Below are positions 33,295 to 42,397 of a stretch of DNA of 64,000 bases, piece after piece (the first letter of the stretch is position 1; every line of letters begins with the position of its first letter). The position numbers were made by a program, and so were the translations under genes. The stretch covers positions 434,001 through 498,000 of the forward strand of contig NZ_JAHKRS010000002.1 of assembly GCF_018863235.1 (NCBI RefSeq), read 5' to 3'. The notes beneath the pieces were generated by a model. It saw nothing but the letters and a program-made list of their open reading frames with translations, had not been told where the DNA came from and did no database searches. This stretch comes from Pseudomaricurvus albidus (GTDB lineage: Bacteria > Pseudomonadota > Gammaproteobacteria > Pseudomonadales > Cellvibrionaceae).

Positions 33295-33684
33295 TGGTGG
33301 AGCCGGGGGGAGTTGAACCCCCGTCCGCAAGCACTCTGCCTTAGGGTCTACATGCTTAGTTCCACTATTTGATTTAACTCATTACAGCCCAGTGGCCAAG
33401 ACGTAACAAGCGATCCTGATAAAAGTTTAGCTGATCCACCCCAGGCAGGCTTCACTGCGATCCTGTTCTATATGACAGTCAGTAGCGCGGTACAGGCACC
33501 TTGCTAAAGACCGCTAGCGGCGAACCACTAGATGGTGTTACAAAAGGCTACTTACGCAGCCAGTGCAGCACCGTAGTTGTCATCGTTGGCAACTAATAAT
33601 GTGCAGCTTTGGATTTACGTGATTCGCTACCCTCACGACATGCACCTAAGGTTTTGTTACCGACGTCGAATCCAAATCGGCCCC
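33295..33684 (-). ncRNA. ssrA: Transfer-messenger RNA (ssrA)
   Basis: The gene is read on the minus strand. The 5' end GGGGCCGATTTGGATTCGAC and the 3' end CGGCTCCACCA pair in a seven-base acceptor stem, with a T-arm of tmRNA type. The mRNA part encodes ANDDNYGAALAA followed by TAA. With the alanine carried by the RNA, the tag is AANDDNYGAALAA. The RNA rescues stalled ribosomes together with SmpB, encoded 5.6 kb away. A -10 box (TATAAT, 33698-33703) lies upstream. Its 3' end faces the prophage, which makes it the likely integration site. Confidence 0.95.
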
Positions 33685-33697
33685 TTAGAAGTTCGGC

Positions 33698-33703
33698 ATT
33701 ATA
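33698..33703 (-). promoter_or_regulatory. -10 box of the ssrA promoter
   Basis: TATAAT on the minus strand ends 13 bases before the mature 5' end of ssrA. No good -35 match is seen at the right distance. It fits the strong promoter expected for tmRNA. Confidence 0.7.
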
Positions 33704-33774
33704 GGCAAATTCCATCCAAGAAGACAGGTTTACCTTAACCTTAAGACCATTAATGGGGGCGATGGGTTCCGCTT

Positions 33775-34107
33775 TCAAGGGGCCGGTGGTCTTGTGTCGG
33801 CTGCGGGCAGGTGCTCGGGAAAGATGGGTACCATCAGGGTGTTGTCCGCAGCGCGGGCAGGCAGGCCGACCATTTCATCGTAGGCGCTTTGTTGACGCAG
33901 GAACATGGCTGCGGGCTTGAGTGGGTCCAGCTGATCGCGCATTTCAATCAAGCTGCGGGTTTTCAGCGGGGTGTCGTCGTCCAGCCAGATCAGGCGTTCT
34001 GTGTCGCCTTCACAGTGAAAGGCCTGATAGATGCCGCCTTCGTAGGAGTCGATGATGACGTGCAGCGGTTCCCCGCTGCGCAGATCGTGCAACATTACCT
34101 TGTTCAT
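33775..34107 (-). CDS. DUF6482 family protein
   Basis: The 110-residue protein begins MNKVMLHDLRSGEPLHVIIDSYEGGIYQAF and continues LIWLDDDTPLKTRSLIEMRDQL. This pattern is typical of the small DUF6482 proteins of marine gammaproteobacteria. Its biochemical function is unknown. It is upstream of ssrA on the same strand and has core-like composition. Confidence 0.7.
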   Translation of the reverse strand: MNKVMLHDLRSGEPLHVIIDSYEGGIYQAFHCEGDTERLIWLDDDTPLKTRSLIEMRDQLDPLKPAAMFLRQQSAYDEMVGLPARAADNTLMVPIFPEHLPAADTRPPAP

Positions 34108-34208
34108 GATGCCACCTCAGGGTTGGGTTCACCCTGAATATACGCATCAATGTCAGAAGGCGATCACTTTTTGACCGTTGATGCTGCCACTAATGTTAGC
34201 CGCCGGTT

Positions 34209-35555
34209 TTAACCACCGATGCTCTGGATCAGGGTGGTCAGTACCAGCAGCGGGCAGACGAATTTGACGTAGTTGGGCCAGACTTTCCAGAAGAAGGTGC
34301 CTTCGATTTCCGGGTGGCCGGCCTTGATTTCCTGCAGCAGGTTGTCACGATGCCAGATCCAGCCGGCAAACACACACAGCATCAGGCCCAGCAGGGGCTG
34401 GCTGTAGACGGTGGTGAGGTTGATGACGAAGTCGAACAGGGTGCCAAAGTTAAACAGGATCACGGTGGAGCAGCCAAAGATCAGGGTGCCAATGACCAGC
34501 GTGGCCTGGCGGCGGCTGAAGGAGGTTTCTTCCACGGCGAGGGAAACGGGGACTTCCAGCATGGATATGGAGGAGGTCAGCGAGGCAATGGACATCAGGA
34601 TAAAGAAGGCCAGAGCCACCCACATGCCGATGGCGCCCATGGATTCAAACAGGGTGGGCAGTACCTGAAAGATCAGGTCGGGCCCGGCGATCAGGTCGCC
34701 GGCTTCGGTAAAGATGTTGGCGCCGTATTGTTTGGCGACGTAAATCGCCGGGATGATCAGCAGGCCGGCGACAAAGGCGGTGCCCGAGTCCACCAGCGTC
34801 ACCATCACACCCAGTCGCGGCAGGCTCTCTTTGTTACTTAAATAAGAACCGTACACCAGCATGGTGCCAACACCCAGCGACAGGGAGAAGAAGGCTTGTC
34901 CCATGGCGTCGACAAACAGGCTTGGCTTGAGCTGGCTGAAGTCCGGCAGCAGATAGACGCGCAGGCCTTCGCCGGCGCCGGGCTGGGTCATCACGTAGAT
35001 GATCAGGCCCGCCAGAATCACCATCAACATGGGCATCAGGCGGGTGGACCACTTCTCAATCCCGCCGGAAATGCCGTTGGCGATGATGTACATGGTCAGC
35101 AGCATGAAGATGCCCATGCTGATGATGTTGCGTTCGTTGCCAAAGCTCACCAGCCACTGGCTGGCACTGTCCCAGCCCAGCAGGCTGGTGACGGATTCGG
35201 CCAGGTAGCAGAGCATCCAGCCGGCGACGATGCCATAAAAACTCAGAATCAGGCTGGCAATGATCACGCCGTAAATGCCGACGCCGGTGCCCAGAATACG
35301 GGAGGCCTGATTGGGTGCGATGCCGCGCAGGGCGGTGAGGATGTTGGATTTGGAGTGGCGGCCAATGATCAGTTCGGCCATCAGGGCGGGGTAGGCGAGG
35401 GCGAAGGCCATCATAAAGTACACCACCACAAAAGCGGCACCGCCGTTGCTGGCGGTCTGGGTGGGAAAGCCCCAGATGTTCCCCAGGCCAATGGCGGAGC
35501 CCGCCGCCGCCATAATAAAGCCGAATTTGGATGAAAACTGTTCTCTGGATGCCAT
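34209..35555 (-). CDS. Sodium-dependent transporter, NSS/SNF family
   Basis: The 448-residue membrane protein has the LeuT-fold family opening (FGFIMAAAGSAIGLGNIWGFP with the unwound TM1 and NGGAAFVVVYFM) and about 11-12 hydrophobic helices. It would import an amino acid or related solute with sodium. Residues such as SLSLGVGTMLVYGSYL correspond to TM6. The substrate cannot be predicted. A second family member is at 39807-41225. The gene lies alone between ssrA and a divergent TonB receptor. Confidence 0.93.
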   Translation of the reverse strand: MASREQFSSKFGFIMAAAGSAIGLGNIWGFPTQTASNGGAAFVVVYFMMAFALAYPALMAELIIGRHSKSNILTALRGIAPNQASRILGTGVGIYGVIIASLILSFYGIVAGWMLCYLAESVTSLLGWDSASQWLVSFGNERNIISMGIFMLLTMYIIANGISGGIEKWSTRLMPMLMVILAGLIIYVMTQPGAGEGLRVYLLPDFSQLKPSLFVDAMGQAFFSLSLGVGTMLVYGSYLSNKESLPRLGVMVTLVDSGTAFVAGLLIIPAIYVAKQYGANIFTEAGDLIAGPDLIFQVLPTLFESMGAIGMWVALAFFILMSIASLTSSISMLEVPVSLAVEETSFSRRQATLVIGTLIFGCSTVILFNFGTLFDFVINLTTVYSQPLLGLMLCVFAGWIWHRDNLLQEIKAGHPEIEGTFFWKVWPNYVKFVCPLLVLTTLIQSIGG

Positions 35556-35945
35556 ACCGAAGCTCTGTTTGTTTCTGCCGAAGCTCTGAATTTGTTCTTG
35601 TTGGGAGCGATCCTGTCCGCTCGCTGAGCTGGGGTGGGAGCACTGGTAATCGGGTATTGTGCGTGCAGAGGGGATGTGGGTTCAAGTTTTATCCCAAATA
35701 GGCGGCTTTCTGGGGGCTGCGTCACGTCTGGCTTAGGTCTGGACTGGCCAGTCAGCTTAAGTTGTTGAAACAAGTGTTTGAAAGAGGTCTAATGCGCCGG
35801 TTTTATGCTGCCAAAATACCATGAACACTTTGCCTGTTATTGGTGCAGAGTGAAAAGTAGCCAATATGAGCTATATATACAGCGGTGGTTATAAAAAATA
35901 TAAGCCCTGTCCGAACGGGGCATAAATACTTTTGAGGAGACATTA
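35556..35945. promoter_or_regulatory. Intergenic region between transporter and TonB receptor
   Basis: The 390 bases separate two divergent genes and hold no clear gene. Near the receptor the sequence is AT-rich, and GAGGAGA serves as its ribosome-binding site. A small GC-rich inverted repeat (GCCCTGT/ACGGGGC) lies at about 35907-35925. No Fur-box-like palindrome was recognised. Confidence 0.5.
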
Positions 35946-38450
35946 ATGTCTGATCTGCAGAGAAAAGAAAAAACGTCGCCATTCGTGCGCGCTTTGCTGC
36001 CGGCCTGTATTGGAGCCATTGTGAGTGTAGGGGTACAAGCACAGTCAGAGATTGCACCGGCCAACCCTTCAGAAATGATTGAAGAGGTCATCACTCTGGG
36101 TACCCGTATGGCGGGACGTACGGCCACGGAAAGTCTGGTGCCGGTGGATGTGATCTCGGAAGAGGCCATTCAAAATTCCGGTGCAGTGGATACTGCTGAC
36201 ATGCTGCGCAAGCTGGCACCTTCTTTCAATATGAACAACACCACCACGTCGGATGGTCAGGATCTGATGCGTCCGGCAACCCTCAGAAGCATGGCGCCGG
36301 ATCAGGTGCTGGTGCTGGTGAACGGCAAGCGCCGTCATCAACAGGCTCTGGTGGCGGTACAGGAAAACGTTGGCCGTGGTTCTGCCGGTACCGATCTGAG
36401 CTCTATCCCTCTGACAGCCATTGCCCGTGTTGAAGTGTTGCGTGACGGCGCTGCGGCTCAGTACGGTTCCGATGCAATTGCCGGTGTGATCAACATCGTT
36501 TTGAAAAGCTCTCCGGGTGGCAATGCCTGGACACAATACCGCACAACGTCTGAAAACGATGGCGATACCGTGAAAGCGGGTATTACCTACGGCTTTGAGT
36601 TCGATAATGGCGGTCATCTGAATCTGACCTACGAGTATCTGGATCAGGATCCAATGAACCGTGCTGCCGAGTCCAACTGGGGCGGTGCAAGCCCGATTAC
36701 CGACCAGCTGGTGCTGGTGGGTGAAAGTGATGTCTCCAGCGATTCGTTGTGGTTGAACGCGGCTCTGCCCATCGGTTCCGGCGAGCTGTATGCGTTTGGT
36801 GGTTACACCAAGAAAGAAGGTGAATCGCTGGGTTTTTACCGCGGGCCTAACGATGGCCGTGTCTGGTCTTCACTGTATCCGAACGGTATTACGCCGGGTC
36901 TGGGTACCGAGACTGAAGACAAGTCCTTTGCGCTGGGTTACCGCATTACCTTAGGTGAGTGGGACGCCGATGCCAGTTTGGCCTGGGGCGAGAACCGTTT
37001 TGAGTTCCGCAACACCGAGTCCCTGAACGCCAGTTACGGTCCAAGCAGTCCTACCTCTGCCTATGATGGGGCGCTGGTTACTGACCAGTTGACCTTCAAT
37101 GTCGATGGTCGTCGCAGTATCGATCTGCCGTTTGCTGTCGATTCTTCTCTGGCATTGGGTGCCGAGTGGCGTGAAGATGGCTTCAAACAGGAAGCCGGTG
37201 ATGAAGTTTCCTATGCCCGTGGTTCTCAGTTGTGTGATGAAAACTTTGTGAACTCCACTGATCCGGCAAAAAATCCTGCCACTTGTGAGTATACCGGCAG
37301 CAGTGGTTTGGTAAACGGCACTACTGTACCCGGCATGCAGGGTTTTCAGGGGTATTCTCCTGCTCTGGAAATCGACACCGATCGCGACAGCTACGCCTTG
37401 TACGCTGATCTGGAAATGTCTCTGACTGATCGTCTGGATGTGGGTGGTGCAGTTCGTTATGAGGATTACTCTGACTTTGGCGATACCACCAACTTCAAGT
37501 TGTCCGGTCGTTATCAGCTGACAGAAACGCTGGCCGTGCGTGCCGCCTTCTCCACGGGCTTCCGTGCTCCGGGTGTACAGCAGCAGTATTTCTCGCAGCG
37601 CAGTATCTCCATCAGCAATGGTCAGCTGGCCGATCTGGTGACCATTCGTCCCGACAGTGAGCTGGCCAACGACTTTGGTTTCAGTGATCTGAAAGAAGAG
37701 ACTTCCGAGAGCTACAGCTTCGGTTTGGTTTACACCGGCGATTTCTGGACCAGTACGCTGGATCTGTATCAAATCGATATTGAAGATCGCATTGTTTACT
37801 CAAGCAATATCTCTCCGACGGGTGATGCAACCAATCCGATTGATATCATCTTTGCGGCCAATGGCGGAGCAGGTCAGGCGCTGGATGGTGTGGCGAACGT
37901 ATCCATCTTCACCAATGCGGCCGATACCAAAACTGTTGGTATGGACTGGGTGAACCAATGGGACTGGGCGCTCAATAGTGGTGACAACATGGTGTTTGAA
38001 GCCACGTTGCATATGAACAACACTACTATTGAAGAAGTGAATACCTCTTCTCCGATTGTCTCTAATGACACTGTCTTCAGTGAAAGTAATCAGTTGCTGG
38101 TTACTGATGGGCAGCCGGGTAAGAGAGCCACTTTGGGAGCCACCTACAATGCGGAATCCTGGAGTCTGACTTCTCGCGCGACCTATTATGGTGAGGTAAC
38201 TACCGCCAGCTACGGCACAGAGAAGAATACCTGGAGTGCCAAAACGCTTGTGGATTTGACCGGTGTGTGGAACGTTACCGAGTCTATTCAGTTGTCAGCG
38301 GGTATTCTTAACCTCTTTGATACCTACCCTGACAAGTGGGGTTCAGAAGGTGGTGACTTCCCTGCGCTGGGCTTTGAGTACGGTTGGACCACCTTCCCGT
38401 TCTCAATCGCTGGTCGTGAGTACTATGTACGGGCGTCGCTGAATTTCTAA
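35946..38450 (+). CDS. TonB-dependent outer-membrane receptor
   Basis: The 834-residue protein has a signal peptide (LLPACIGAIVSVGVQAQS), a TonB box-like EEVITLG, a plug domain (TESLVPVDVISEEAIQNSGAVDTADML, then QVLVLVNGKRRHQQALV and VEVLRDGAAAQYGSDAIAGVINIVL) and a 22-strand barrel. The barrel ends in a C-terminal phenylalanine (YYVRASLNF). It imports a large substrate such as a siderophore, vitamin or oligosaccharide, and the substrate is not clear. It is followed by a strong terminator. The neighbouring transporter is divergent. Confidence 0.95.
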   Translation: MSDLQRKEKTSPFVRALLPACIGAIVSVGVQAQSEIAPANPSEMIEEVITLGTRMAGRTATESLVPVDVISEEAIQNSGAVDTADMLRKLAPSFNMNNTTTSDGQDLMRPATLRSMAPDQVLVLVNGKRRHQQALVAVQENVGRGSAGTDLSSIPLTAIARVEVLRDGAAAQYGSDAIAGVINIVLKSSPGGNAWTQYRTTSENDGDTVKAGITYGFEFDNGGHLNLTYEYLDQDPMNRAAESNWGGASPITDQLVLVGESDVSSDSLWLNAALPIGSGELYAFGGYTKKEGESLGFYRGPNDGRVWSSLYPNGITPGLGTETEDKSFALGYRITLGEWDADASLAWGENRFEFRNTESLNASYGPSSPTSAYDGALVTDQLTFNVDGRRSIDLPFAVDSSLALGAEWREDGFKQEAGDEVSYARGSQLCDENFVNSTDPAKNPATCEYTGSSGLVNGTTVPGMQGFQGYSPALEIDTDRDSYALYADLEMSLTDRLDVGGAVRYEDYSDFGDTTNFKLSGRYQLTETLAVRAAFSTGFRAPGVQQQYFSQRSISISNGQLADLVTIRPDSELANDFGFSDLKEETSESYSFGLVYTGDFWTSTLDLYQIDIEDRIVYSSNISPTGDATNPIDIIFAANGGAGQALDGVANVSIFTNAADTKTVGMDWVNQWDWALNSGDNMVFEATLHMNNTTIEEVNTSSPIVSNDTVFSESNQLLVTDGQPGKRATLGATYNAESWSLTSRATYYGEVTTASYGTEKNTWSAKTLVDLTGVWNVTESIQLSAGILNLFDTYPDKWGSEGGDFPALGFEYGWTTFPFSIAGREYYVRASLNF

Positions 38451-38474
38451 GTGCTGCTTGTCTCGTCTGAGTAA

Positions 38475-38499
38475 AAGGGCGCATTCGCGCCCTTTTTTG
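38475..38499 (+). terminator. Terminator after TonB receptor
   Basis: The stem AAGGGCGC / GCGCCCTT with an ATTC loop is followed by TTTT. Confidence 0.85.
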
Positions 38500-38543
38500 T
38501 ATTTGCCCGTTGGGCTCCAGAATTAAAGAAGTAAGGTCGATTC

Positions 38544-39152
38544 ATGACGTATATTGAATGGCTAACTTTAGCCGGTTTGTGTTTTCTCGGTGCGGCCAGT
38601 CCTGGCCCCAGTCTGGCGGTGATGATTGAGCAGACGTTAAAGGGCGGGCGTAATCAGGGCATGATTGCTGCTGTGGCGCACGGTGTCGGTGTCGGCGTCT
38701 ATGCGCTGCTGGCGGCGCTGGGCTTGGCGGTCGTCGTGCAGCAGACGCCGTGGTTGTTTGATGGCCTGCGCTGGTTGGGGGCGCTTTTCCTGCTGTTTCT
38801 GGCTTATCAGTCTTTTCGTTCGCCGATGGCGTTTGGAGAGGCCGAAGCTGGGCACACTGTGTCGTCACGGCAGGGCGTGGTGACGGGTTTTCTGACGGCG
38901 TTTCTGAACCCCAAGCTGGCGATTTTCTTTCTTGCGGTTTACACCCAGTTTGTCACGCTGGAAACACCCATGATGCAGAAGCTGGGCATGGCCGGGGTGT
39001 CGGCTTCGGTGGATGCGCTCTGGTATCTGGCGGTGGTGATGATGGTGTCACATCCCAAAGTGATGGCGAAGCTAAAGCAAAACGCAGAAGCTTTGCAAAG
39101 GGTGTTTGGCGTGCTGCTGGTGTTGGTCGCGGTGCGGGTGATCTTGCAGTAA
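38544..39152 (+). CDS. LysE/RhtB-type exporter
   Basis: The 202-residue membrane protein has the family opening LCFLGAASPGPSLAVMIEQTLKGGRNQG, and then GVGVYALLAALGLAVVV and FLTAFLNPKLAIFFLAVYTQF, with six hydrophobic helices. It probably exports amino acids such as homoserine, lysine or threonine. It sits alone, convergent with smpB, with a shared terminator between them. Confidence 0.9.
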   Translation: MTYIEWLTLAGLCFLGAASPGPSLAVMIEQTLKGGRNQGMIAAVAHGVGVGVYALLAALGLAVVVQQTPWLFDGLRWLGALFLLFLAYQSFRSPMAFGEAEAGHTVSSRQGVVTGFLTAFLNPKLAIFFLAVYTQFVTLETPMMQKLGMAGVSASVDALWYLAVVMMVSHPKVMAKLKQNAEALQRVFGVLLVLVAVRVILQ

Positions 39153-39203
39153 CGTAAGAAGTGCCGGAGCTGAGCGCATTGGCATCTAAAAGCTCTGTGA
39201 GAC

Positions 39204-39231
39204 AAAAAAGCCGGCGGATGCCGGCTTTTTT
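39204..39231. terminator. Bidirectional terminator between LysE-type gene and smpB
   Basis: GCCGGC repeats around a four-base loop (39210-39225), flanked by A-run and T-run, give a hairpin that works on both strands. Confidence 0.85.
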
Positions 39232-39244
39232 AGAGGTATTTAAC

Positions 39245-39724
39245 TTAGGCGGGCTTTTGAAACAGGCGCTGTTTCTCGCGTGCCCAGTCCCGCTGTTTCT
39301 CGGTTTCGCGTTTGTCGTGCATTTTCTTGCCCTTCGCCAGGGCAATTTCACACTTCACCAGATGGCCTTTCCAGTAGAGTGCGGTGGCGACACAGGTGTA
39401 GTCTTTTTGTTCTACGGCCTGTTGCAGCTTGGCGATTTCCTTGCGGTTCAGCAGTAATTTACGCTGGCGGGTCGGCTCGACGACGAAGTGGGTCGATACG
39501 GTGTTCAGCGGGGAAATCTGGGCGTTAAGCAGCCAGGCCTCGCCGTTCTTGAAGAACACGTGACTGTCGACAATTTGTACTTTGCCTTCCCGCAAACTCT
39601 TCACTTCCCACCCCTGCAGGGCGATGCCCGCCTCGTACTTGTCCGATAAATGGAAGTCGAAGCGCGCTTTTTTGTTCAGTGCGATGGTATTGCCGGAGGG
39701 CTTTTTGGATTTCTTCTTGGCCAT
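39245..39724 (-). CDS. smpB: SsrA-binding protein SmpB
   Basis: The 159-residue protein has the family opening [39 protein letters not shown] and the C-terminal basic tail ([23 protein letters not shown]) that enters the ribosomal A site. It carries tmRNA to stalled ribosomes. Its partner RNA gene ssrA lies nearby on the same strand. Start ATG is used at 39724. Confidence 0.97.
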   Translation of the reverse strand: MAKKKSKKPSGNTIALNKKARFDFHLSDKYEAGIALQGWEVKSLREGKVQIVDSHVFFKNGEAWLLNAQISPLNTVSTHFVVEPTRQRKLLLNRKEIAKLQQAVEQKDYTCVATALYWKGHLVKCEIALAKGKKMHDKRETEKQRDWAREKQRLFQKPA

Positions 39725-39806
39725 GGCGGCGGATTATATCGATTAGGTTGTCCGGGTAACAGCATTAATTCCTCCGCCCGGGGGAGCGGAGGAGAGAAGG
39801 ACCGCC

Positions 39807-41225
39807 TTAGATCAGGCTCATTTCAAAGAACTTGTTTAAGACGGTGTTAATAAAGACGAACAGCAGGATCACGGGGACAAAGGTGCTGAGTGCGAAGTTG
39901 GAGTAGCGCTCCAGCAGCGAGCCTTTGAAGTCGGGGGCACCGTGTTCCAGTTCTTCGCTCATACCGGCTTTTTTCCAGCGATAGATCACCAGCAGGCAGA
40001 TCATAAAGCCGTTGAGCGGCAGGATGGTCTCGTAGAACACATCATAGACGAGATCGAAGAAGGAGCGTTCGCCTCCGCCGTAGGACAGAAAGTGGGTTAA
40101 AAAGTCGACAATGCCAAACGACACGGCACAGGCCAGGGCAATCAGTACCATGGTGAGGCCCACGGCTGCCAGCGCCCGATTGCGGCTGTAGCCTTTCTGA
40201 TCCATTACGCCCGAAACAGGGACTTCAATAATGGAGACCAGTGACGTCAGTGCGGCAAAGAACACCAGCAGGAAAAACACGGAAGCCACAAGACTCGCCC
40301 CCCAGTAGCCTACGGAGGCCTGCATGGCGAGGAAGATTTTGGGCAGGAAGGTGAAAATAAGAGAAACAGAGGAGTCTGACAGGTCGGCGGGATTGGTGTC
40401 CGGATTAAACGAAAAGATGGCCGGCAGCACCAGAAGACCGGCGGTAAAGGCGACACCGGTATCGGCCAGTGCGACCATCTTGGCCGAGCCGGGAATGCTG
40501 TTTTCCCGGTCCATATAAGAGCCGTAGGTGATCATGATGCCCATACCCAGCGACAGTGAGAAAAACGCCTGTGCCATTGCGCCGTTAATCACCTGCGCAT
40601 TGATTTTGCTGATGTCTGGGATCAGGTAGTACTTGACCCCGAGCATGGCGTTGTCGCGGGTGAGAACAAAGATCACCAGCCCCAGCAGCATGATAAACAG
40701 CGCGGGCATCATGATCTTGGCGCCGCGCTCAATGCCTTCTTTCACACCGAAGTGCAAAATAATACCCACCAGTCCGGCAATCAGGGCCAGGTAGACAAAG
40801 ACAAGGGGGCTATTGATGAAATTGCCAAAATAGTCGGGGTTGGTGAGGGCTTCCAGATCGCCGCCGATGATGGCAAACAGGTAGCCCAGCACCCACAGGG
40901 TAATCACGGAATAGAACACGGCAATCATATAGGGGGTGACCAGGGCGAGCCAGCCGCCAATGGACCACAAGGGATTGTTCTGCGAGAAGTGTTGGTAGGC
41001 GCCCAGGGGATTCTTGCGGCTGTTCCGGCCTGCACTCAGTTCCGCCATCATCACCGGTAGGCAGATCAGCACAATAAAAATCGCGTAAAGCAGTAAAAAG
41101 GCTGCGCCACCGTTTTTGGCGGCATTGACGGGAAAGCCCACCAGATTGCCAATACCAACAGCAGACCCTGCTGCTGCCAAAATAAACCCCAATCGTGAAC
41201 CAAACTGTTCCCGTGTCGTTGCCAT
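39807..41225 (-). CDS. Sodium-dependent transporter, NSS/SNF family (second copy)
   Basis: The 472-residue membrane protein has the same family opening (FGSRLGFILAAAGSAVGIGNLVGFPVNAAKNGGAAF) and about 12 hydrophobic segments. Its substrate is unknown. It is divergent from its distant relative at 34209-35555 (the same fold but a different sequence), so the pair is not a recent duplication. It is oriented with smpB, 82 bases away, and could be partly cotranscribed with it. Confidence 0.93.
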   Translation of the reverse strand: MATTREQFGSRLGFILAAAGSAVGIGNLVGFPVNAAKNGGAAFLLLYAIFIVLICLPVMMAELSAGRNSRKNPLGAYQHFSQNNPLWSIGGWLALVTPYMIAVFYSVITLWVLGYLFAIIGGDLEALTNPDYFGNFINSPLVFVYLALIAGLVGIILHFGVKEGIERGAKIMMPALFIMLLGLVIFVLTRDNAMLGVKYYLIPDISKINAQVINGAMAQAFFSLSLGMGIMITYGSYMDRENSIPGSAKMVALADTGVAFTAGLLVLPAIFSFNPDTNPADLSDSSVSLIFTFLPKIFLAMQASVGYWGASLVASVFFLLVFFAALTSLVSIIEVPVSGVMDQKGYSRNRALAAVGLTMVLIALACAVSFGIVDFLTHFLSYGGGERSFFDLVYDVFYETILPLNGFMICLLVIYRWKKAGMSEELEHGAPDFKGSLLERYSNFALSTFVPVILLFVFINTVLNKFFEMSLI

Positions 41226-41507
41226 GCCGGTCTCTTTGTTGTCGTTTTGATTTTAGTTGTGGTTCTGTTTTGTCTTCACGGTTTCCTGCTCCAGTCGGGT
41301 CGATCTGACTTTGAGCATAAACTCTCACCCCTCAACAGTATGGCTGGATATTATCAACTTTAGCGGTGTTTATTCCAGTGCCGCAGGGGCGCCGTGGGAG
41401 GAATGACAGACTCGTCGGTGCGAGTAAGGACAAACTTGCAAAATGGCGGGCTTCTTGGCAAGTGCACGGCGAGTCTCTACAATCGGCCGGCTAATCAGGT
41501 TGGCCTA

Positions 41508-41559
41508 GCCGACACAGATGGCCGACACAGATGGCCGACACAGATAGCCGACGCAGACG
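41508..41559. repeat. Four tandem copies of a 13-bp unit before ratA
   Basis: GCCGACACAGATG is repeated at 41508, 41521, 41534 and 41547 (the last two with one and two base changes). The end of the array runs straight into the GGAG ribosome-binding site and GTG start of ratA at 41568. A 13-bp period allows copy-number changes to alter the distance from promoter to start. Confidence 0.85.
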
Positions 41560-41567
41560 GAGCCCCA

Positions 41568-41999
41568 GTGACCCAAATACATCGCAGTGCCCTTGTGGCC
41601 TATTCTGACCAGCAAATGTTCCAGCTGGTGAACGATATAGAAGCCTATCCTCAGTATATGGACGGCTGTATTGGTGCCGAGGTGCTGGAGCGCAGCGAAT
41701 CCGAGATTACCGCGCGCCTCGATTTGAGCAAAATGGGGATGCGTTACAGTTTTACTACTCGCAATCACCTGGTTGAACCGGAAACCATGGATATGCGTTT
41801 GGTGGAGGGGCCGTTCCGTCAGTTGAAAGGCCTGTGGAGTTTTCGCGCGCTGGCGGAAAATGCCTGCAAGGTGTCGCTGGATCTGGAATTTGAGTTTAAC
41901 AATGGCCTGGTGGCCAAGGCCGCAGGCAAGTGGTTTGAGTCGGTGGCCAATGAGCTGGTGGACGGTCTGTGTCGCCGTGCTCAGCAGATTTATGGCTAG
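41568..41999 (+). CDS. ratA: RatA-like START-domain protein (COQ10 family)
   Basis: The 143-residue protein opens VTQIHRSALVAYSDQQMFQLVNDIEAYPQYM and has the COQ10/START pattern throughout. E. coli RatA was named a ribosome-association toxin, and related proteins bind ubiquinone. The GTG at 41568 is chosen because it gives the family's usual N terminus and has GGAG at 41559. Longer frames run into the tandem repeat. It is followed directly by rnfH, the conserved partner. Confidence 0.88.
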   Translation: MTQIHRSALVAYSDQQMFQLVNDIEAYPQYMDGCIGAEVLERSESEITARLDLSKMGMRYSFTTRNHLVEPETMDMRLVEGPFRQLKGLWSFRALAENACKVSLDLEFEFNNGLVAKAAGKWFESVANELVDGLCRRAQQIYG

Positions 42000-42013
42000 T
42001 GCCGGAGAGTGAT

Positions 42014-42346
42014 ATGTCAGATATAGAAATGATTACGGTGGAAGTGGCCTACGCCCTGCCGAAAAAGCAGAAGATTGTGGAGTTGCTGGTGCAGCCGGGC
42101 ACCACCGCGCTGCAGGCGGCCAAGCGGTCTGGGCTGGAGAAGGAGTTTCCGGAAATTGATTATGAAACTGCCAAAATGGGTATTTTTGGCCAGGCTCTGG
42201 GGACCAAGGGGCTGAAAAAGGCCAATGAGCATGAATTGCAGCCGGGCGACCGGGTGGAGATTTATCGGCCGTTAACGTCCGACCCGAAAGAGGTGCGACG
42301 CAAGAGAGCGGCTAAGGCAAAAGAGGTGGCGGAAGGCGACAAGTAA
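42014..42346 (+). CDS. rnfH: RnfH family protein
   Basis: The start at 42014 follows GGAGAG and gives a 110-residue beta-grasp protein (VEVAYALPKKQKIVELLVQPG, then FPEIDYETAKMGIFGQALG and LQPGDRVEIYRPLTSDPKEVRRKRA). Its exact job is unsettled. Coupling to ratA, with 14 bases between the genes, is widespread and often described as a possible toxin-antitoxin pair. A charged tail ends it. Confidence 0.9.
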   Translation: MSDIEMITVEVAYALPKKQKIVELLVQPGTTALQAAKRSGLEKEFPEIDYETAKMGIFGQALGTKGLKKANEHELQPGDRVEIYRPLTSDPKEVRRKRAAKAKEVAEGDK

Positions 42347-42397
42347 TCAGGGTAGGTGACGCCGGGTTGGAGAAGGCGTCACCGAATCAGGTGGGTG

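Noticed and set aside
33593-33778. Small minus-strand frame overlapping the 5' part of ssrA
   Set aside because: The sequence is accounted for by the tmRNA and its promoter.
34896-35534. His/Gly/Gln-rich plus-strand frame opposite the first NSS transporter
   Set aside because: The composition is that of a reverse-strand image of a membrane protein gene, with no recognisable domain.
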